Assembly: GCF_021432765.1 (NCBI RefSeq)
Contig: NZ_CP058908.1
Location: 3,186,001-3,250,000 of the forward strand
Length of the DNA: 64,000 bases
Direction of reading: 5' to 3'
Source: Pseudomonas phenolilytica
Lineage (GTDB): Bacteria; Pseudomonadota; Gammaproteobacteria; Pseudomonadales; Pseudomonadaceae
Within the stretch, counting starts at the first letter, position 1. Every line of letters begins with the position of its first letter. Positions 60,255-64,000 of the stretch are shown in pieces. A program made the position numbers and the translations under genes. Below the pieces are notes generated by a model. The model saw only the letters and a program-made list of their open reading frames with translations, made no database searches and was not told where the DNA came from.

Positions 60255-60255
60255 T

Positions 60256-61275
60256 ATGCAGTTGTCTCCTCTCAATCAGCGCCGGCTGGCGCTGTTCAAG
60301 GCGCACAAGCGTGGCTGGTGGTCGCTGTGGATCTTCCTCGCGCTGTTCGTGCTCAGCCTGGGTGCGGAGCTGATCGCCAACGACAAGCCGATTGTCGTGC
60401 GTTATGACGGCGAATGGTTCTTCCCGGTGTTCAAGCGTTACCCGGAAACGACCTTTGGCGGCGAATTCCCCTTGCAGGCCAACTACAAGAGCCCGTACAT
60501 CCGCGAGCTCATCGAGGCCGGCGATGGCTGGATGATCTGGCCGCCGATTCCATTCGATTATTCGAGCATCAACTACGATCTGCAGGTTCCAGCACCTGCG
60601 CCGCCCTCGCTGCACAACTGGCTGGGCACCGACGATCAGGGCCGAGACGTACTGGCGCGGGTGATCTACGGCTTCCGCATCTCGGTGCTGTTCGCCTTGA
60701 CGCTGACACTGATCAGCTCGGTCATCGGCGTGATCGCCGGTGCGCTACAGGGTTTCTATGGCGGCTGGGTGGACTTGGTCGGCCAGCGTGTGCTGGAAAT
60801 CTGGTCGGGCCTGCCGGTTCTTTATTTGCTGATCATCCTCGCGAGTTTCGTGCAGCCGAATTTCTGGTGGTTGCTGGGCATCATGCTGTTGTTCTCCTGG
60901 ATGAGTCTGGTGGACGTGGTGCGCGCCGAGTTTCTGCGTGGACGCAATCTGGAGTACGTCCGCGCGGCGCGCGCGCTGGGCATGCAGAACGGTGCGATCA
61001 TGTTCCGCCACATCCTGCCCAACGCCATGGTTTCGACCATGACCTTCATGCCGTTCATCCTCACCGGCGCCATCGGCACTCTGACGGCTCTGGATTTTCT
61101 CGGTTTCGGCCTGCCGCCCGGCGCGCCGTCGCTCGGCGAACTGGTCGCCCAGGGTAAATCCAACCTGCAGGCGCCATGGCTAGGTATCAGCGCCTTCGTG
61201 GTGCTGGCGCTGATGCTGACGCTGCTGGTGTTCATCGGCGAAGCCGCCCGCGATGCCTTCGATCCGAGGAAATAG
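60256..61275 (+). CDS. nppC: Peptide ABC transporter permease (YejE-like)
   Basis: A 339-residue permease of the DppC/YejE class. It has an N-terminal helix after a basic stretch (FKAHKRGWWSLWIFL), a long periplasmic region (about 45-130), then HNWLGTDDQGRDVLARVIYGFR and the EAA loop RGRNLEYVRAARALGMQNGAIMFRHILPNA. It forms the channel with NppB. The ATP-binding subunit gene follows after one base. Confidence 0.93.
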   Translation: MQLSPLNQRRLALFKAHKRGWWSLWIFLALFVLSLGAELIANDKPIVVRYDGEWFFPVFKRYPETTFGGEFPLQANYKSPYIRELIEAGDGWMIWPPIPFDYSSINYDLQVPAPAPPSLHNWLGTDDQGRDVLARVIYGFRISVLFALTLTLISSVIGVIAGALQGFYGGWVDLVGQRVLEIWSGLPVLYLLIILASFVQPNFWWLLGIMLLFSWMSLVDVVRAEFLRGRNLEYVRAARALGMQNGAIMFRHILPNAMVSTMTFMPFILTGAIGTLTALDFLGFGLPPGAPSLGELVAQGKSNLQAPWLGISAFVVLALMLTLLVFIGEAARDAFDPRK

Positions 61276-61276
61276 G

Positions 61277-62923
61277 ATGACCGAGAATCTGATTGAAGTA
61301 CGCGAGCTCGCCGTCGAGTTCACCCACGGCAGCCAGGCCCAGCGTGTGGTCGAGGGCGTCAGCTTCGATATCCGCCGGGGCGAGACACTCGCGCTGGTCG
61401 GTGAAAGCGGCTCGGGCAAATCGGTCACCGCGCATTCGATTCTGCGCCTGCTGCCCTACCCGCTGGCGCGCCACCCCGCTGGGCAGATTCTCTATGGCGG
61501 CGAAGACCTGCTGCAGGCCGACGAGAAGCGTATGCGCGGCATTCGCGGCAATCGCATCGCAATGGTGTTTCAGGAGCCGATGACCTCGCTCAACCCCCTG
61601 CACACGGTCGGCACGCAGATCAACGAGGTACTGGAAATCCATAAGGGTCTGCGCGGCAAGGCCGCTACCGCTCGAACCTTGGAGCTGCTCGAGCTGGTAG
61701 GCATTCCTGATCCGCGCAAGCGCATCCGTGCCTATCCGCACGAACTTTCCGGCGGGCAGCGGCAGCGCGTGATGATTGCGATGGCGCTGGCCAACGAGCC
61801 GGAGCTGCTGATCGCTGACGAGCCGACCACCGCGCTGGACGTCACTGTTCAGCTGAAGATCCTGGAACTGCTGCGCGACCTGCAGAACCGCCTGGGCATG
61901 GCCATGCTGCTGATCAGCCACGATCTGAACCTCGTGCGGCGCGTGGCGCATCGCGTATGTGTCATGCAGCGCGGTTGTGTCGTCGAACAGGCATCGTGTG
62001 AAGAGCTGTTTCGCTCACCGCAGCACCCCTATACCCGCGAGCTGCTGGCGGCGGAGCCCAGCGGCGGCCCGCTGGCGGTCGAGGCGGCAGAGCCACTGCT
62101 GGAAGTCGACGACCTGCGTGTCTGGTTTCCGATAAAAAAGGGCTTACTGCGACGCACCGTGGATCATGTGAAAGCCGTGGATGGCGTCAGTTTCAGCCTG
62201 CCGAAAGGACAGACACTGGGCATCGTCGGAGAAAGCGGTTCCGGTAAGTCGACGCTGGGTCTGGCGATCCTCCGTCTGATAGGCAGTCGCGGAGCCGTTC
62301 GTTTCCAGCAACGCGATCTGCAGTTGCTTTCGCAGCGTGAAATTCGCCCGCTGCGAAGGCAGATGCAGGTGGTGTTCCAGGATCCGTTCGGCAGTCTGAG
62401 TCCACGGATGTCCGTAGGCCAGATCGTCGGCGAAGGATTGCGCATCCACCACATGGGCAGTGCGGCCGAGCAGGAACAGGTGATCATCGATGCGCTGCGG
62501 GAAGTAGGCCTGGATCCGGAAACCCGGCATCGCTACCCGCACGAGTTTTCCGGCGGGCAACGGCAACGTATTGCCATTGCCCGGGCTCTGGTATTGAAAC
62601 CGGCGCTGATATTGCTCGACGAGCCCACCTCGGCGCTCGATCGAACGGTACAGCGCCAGGTAGTTGAGCTCCTGCGCTCGTTGCAGGCCAAGCACAACCT
62701 GACCTACCTGTTCATCAGCCATGATCTGGCGGTGGTCAGGGCACTGAGCCACCAGATGATGGTGGTCAAGCAGGGCCAGGTGGTGGAACAAGGTGCGGCC
62801 GCCGATATTTTTGCCGCGCCGCAACATCCATATACACAGCAGTTGCTGGAATCCGCCTTCATGGCGCCCGGCGCTGCCGAACAACCAGAAGAGGGACAAG
62901 CACATGGGTTTTCTCACCGGTAA
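61277..62923 (+). CDS. nppD: Peptide ABC transporter ATP-binding protein, duplicated (YejF-like)
   Basis: A 548-residue protein with two fused nucleotide-binding domains that power the importer. Domain 1 (1-260): Walker [10 protein letters not shown], signature [16 protein letters not shown], Walker [13 protein letters not shown]. Domain 2 (275-548): [39 protein letters not shown]. Each ends in the OppD/F-type tail ([29 protein letters not shown]). Its last 20 bases overlap the fabI start. Confidence 0.94.
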   Translation: MTENLIEVRELAVEFTHGSQAQRVVEGVSFDIRRGETLALVGESGSGKSVTAHSILRLLPYPLARHPAGQILYGGEDLLQADEKRMRGIRGNRIAMVFQEPMTSLNPLHTVGTQINEVLEIHKGLRGKAATARTLELLELVGIPDPRKRIRAYPHELSGGQRQRVMIAMALANEPELLIADEPTTALDVTVQLKILELLRDLQNRLGMAMLLISHDLNLVRRVAHRVCVMQRGCVVEQASCEELFRSPQHPYTRELLAAEPSGGPLAVEAAEPLLEVDDLRVWFPIKKGLLRRTVDHVKAVDGVSFSLPKGQTLGIVGESGSGKSTLGLAILRLIGSRGAVRFQQRDLQLLSQREIRPLRRQMQVVFQDPFGSLSPRMSVGQIVGEGLRIHHMGSAAEQEQVIIDALREVGLDPETRHRYPHEFSGGQRQRIAIARALVLKPALILLDEPTSALDRTVQRQVVELLRSLQAKHNLTYLFISHDLAVVRALSHQMMVVKQGQVVEQGAAADIFAAPQHPYTQQLLESAFMAPGAAEQPEEGQAHGFSHR

Positions 62924-63698
62924 GCGCGTACTGATCGTCGGCGTTGCCAGCAAACTGTCGATTGCCTCTGGCATCGCCGCCGCCATGCACCGTGAAGGCG
63001 CTGAACTGGCGTTCACTTATCAGAACGACAAGCTCAAGGGTCGCGTCGAGGAGTTCGCCGCCGGCTGGGGCTCCAGCGCCGAGATGTGCTTCCCTTGCGA
63101 CGTCGCCAACGACGCGGATATTGCCAAGGTGTTCGAGGAGCTGGGCAAGAAGTGGGATGGCCTGGACTGCATCGTCCACTCGGTCGGCTTCGCCCCAGGC
63201 GATCAGCTCAATGGCGATTTTACCGAAGTAACCACCCGTGAAGGCTTCAAGATTGCCCACGACATCAGCGCCTACAGTTTCGTGGCACTGGCCAAGGCCG
63301 GTCGCGAAATGATGAAGGGCCGTAACGGCAGCCTGCTGACCCTCTCCTACCTGGGTGCCGAGCGCACCATGCCCAACTACAACGTGATGGGCATGGCCAA
63401 GGCCTCGCTGGAAGCCGGCGTGCGCTACCTGGCCGGCAGCCTCGGCCCGGAAGGCACCCGCGTGAACTGCATCTCCGCAGGCCCGATCCGCACCCTGGCC
63501 GCTTCCGGCATCGCCAGCTTCCGCAAGATGCTCGCTGCCAACGAGAAGCAGACCCCGCTGCGTCGCAATGTGACCATCGAGGAAGTCGGCAACGCCGGCG
63601 CCTTCCTCTGCTCGGATCTGGCCTCGGGTATCAGCGGCGAGATTCTCTATGTCGACGGCGGTTTCAACACCACCGCAATGGGCGCTCTGGAAGACTGA
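62904..63698 (+). CDS. fabI: Enoyl-[acyl-carrier-protein] reductase, NADH
   Basis: FabI carries out the last reduction of each fatty acid elongation cycle and is the triclosan target. The 264 residues contain the NAD-binding start [13 protein letters not shown] and the catalytic set Y149, Y159 and K166 ([19 protein letters not shown]), which align with Y146, Y156 and K163 of the E. coli enzyme by a constant offset of three. AGAGGGAC precedes the ATG at 62904, inside the end of nppD, so expression may be partly coupled to the transporter operon. A strong terminator follows. Confidence 0.96.
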   Translation: MGFLTGKRVLIVGVASKLSIASGIAAAMHREGAELAFTYQNDKLKGRVEEFAAGWGSSAEMCFPCDVANDADIAKVFEELGKKWDGLDCIVHSVGFAPGDQLNGDFTEVTTREGFKIAHDISAYSFVALAKAGREMMKGRNGSLLTLSYLGAERTMPNYNVMGMAKASLEAGVRYLAGSLGPEGTRVNCISAGPIRTLAASGIASFRKMLAANEKQTPLRRNVTIEEVGNAGAFLCSDLASGISGEILYVDGGFNTTAMGALED

Positions 63699-63712
63699 TC
63701 GCTTCGCGAGAT

Positions 63713-63742
63713 AAAAAACCCGCGTTTAACGCGGGTTTTTTT
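63713..63742. terminator. Bidirectional terminator between fabI and ppiD
   Basis: AAAAAACCCGCG-TTTAA-CGCGGGTTTTTTT, a perfect 12-bp stem with A and T tracts on either side. Confidence 0.95.
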
Positions 63743-63760
63743 GTATCTGCGGATCGGGGA

Positions 63761-64000
63761 TCAGTAGCGTTCGATCTCCGCTTGTTCCTGCAGCTTCTGG
63801 CGATAGGCGGCAAAGTCCTGCTGGCCAACCCGCGACGCCAGGAAGCGCCGATAGTTATCGCGCTCCACCTCGGAAAGCGCCTGCTCCGGCTCATTCACAC
63901 CATTGAGTCGCAGCACCACAAAGTCACCATTGGCCAATGACATTCCGGCATAGGTCGGCTGATCTTTGGCGGTAGGTTTGGGCATACGAAACACGGCCTG
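63761..64000 (-). CDS. ppiD: Peptidyl-prolyl isomerase PpiD, C-terminal fragment (start off window)
   Basis: Only the last 79 or so residues are in the window. The frame is open through base 64000 and stops at TGA (63763-63761). The segment DFVVLRLNGVNEP followed by a charged helix RDNYRRFLASRVGQQDFAAYRQKLQEQAEIERY-type end matches the C-terminus of SurA/PpiD-like periplasmic chaperones. ppiD beside fabI, in convergent orientation, is the arrangement I recall from PAO1. PpiD is an inner-membrane-anchored folding factor at the SecYEG exit. Confidence 0.82.
   Translation of the reverse strand, partial: QAVFRMPKPTAKDQPTYAGMSLANGDFVVLRLNGVNEPEQALSEVERDNYRRFLASRVGQQDFAAYRQKLQEQAEIERY

Overview
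The window is chromosomal DNA from a GC-rich gammaproteobacterium. It looks like Pseudomonas sensu lato, most likely the P. stutzeri group (Stutzerimonas). Three things point there: the protein families (FimL, Cti, NppA1A2BCD, the imuA-imuB-dnaE2 cassette), the codon bias, and the gene order. From about 20.2 kb to the right end the order (nfuA, cti, metH ... cysI, sohB, SCP2/phosphotransferase/SDR, nudC, fimL, crotonase, ldcA, dnaQ, rnhA, gloB, mltD, npp operon, fabI, ppiD) is, from memory, largely that of P. aeruginosa PAO1 around PA1805-PA1847. The species call is inference, not a database result.

Left part (1-20.1 kb). The edge cuts a group II intron on the minus strand: its reverse transcriptase/maturase is open at base 1 and its 5' RNA part reaches about 2.15 kb. 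Then come pdxB (-), a MATE exporter (+), and a LexA-box-controlled SOS mutasome operon imuA-imuB-dnaE2 (+). These are followed by the ABC-F ATPase ybiT (+), uppP (-), a Cache-domain chemoreceptor (+), a run of small uncharacterised genes with a YetF/DUF421 membrane protein and a type IB topoisomerase (+), and a two-gene signalling pair (REC-CheC protein and PAS-GGDEF diguanylate cyclase, -).

Middle (20.2-43.5 kb). This holds nfuA (-), cti (-), metH (+) with a perfect MetR-type site upstream, a DMT transporter and DUF1883 gene (-), an MFS transporter, an RlmN-like radical SAM enzyme, a leucine-rich-repeat protein kinase, a small heat-shock protein, and the sulfite reductase cysI with its overlapping DUF934 partner. 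Then follow acuI/sohB (-) and a four-gene lipid/acyl-CoA type cluster (histidine phosphatase, SCP2, phosphotransferase, SDR) starting from a good sigma-70 promoter next to a perfect inverted repeat.

Right part (43.5-64 kb). On the minus strand lie nudC, fimL, a dienoyl-CoA-isomerase-like crotonase, ldcA, dnaQ, rnhA and a methyltransferase. gloB and mltD diverge from these. An HDOD protein (-) faces the nppA1-A2-B-C-D peptide ABC importer (+), whose last gene overlaps fabI. The window ends inside ppiD (-).

Most of the DNA is ordinary core genome. The less ordinary items are the group II intron, the LRR-kinase, the REC-CheC/GGDEF pair, the unannotated 54-aa and 31-aa genes, the operator-like repeat at 38.55 kb, and several tight or overlapping gene junctions (fimL-nudC, nppD-fabI, HDOD/nppA1). 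No CRISPR array, tRNA, rRNA, prophage or defence island was seen.
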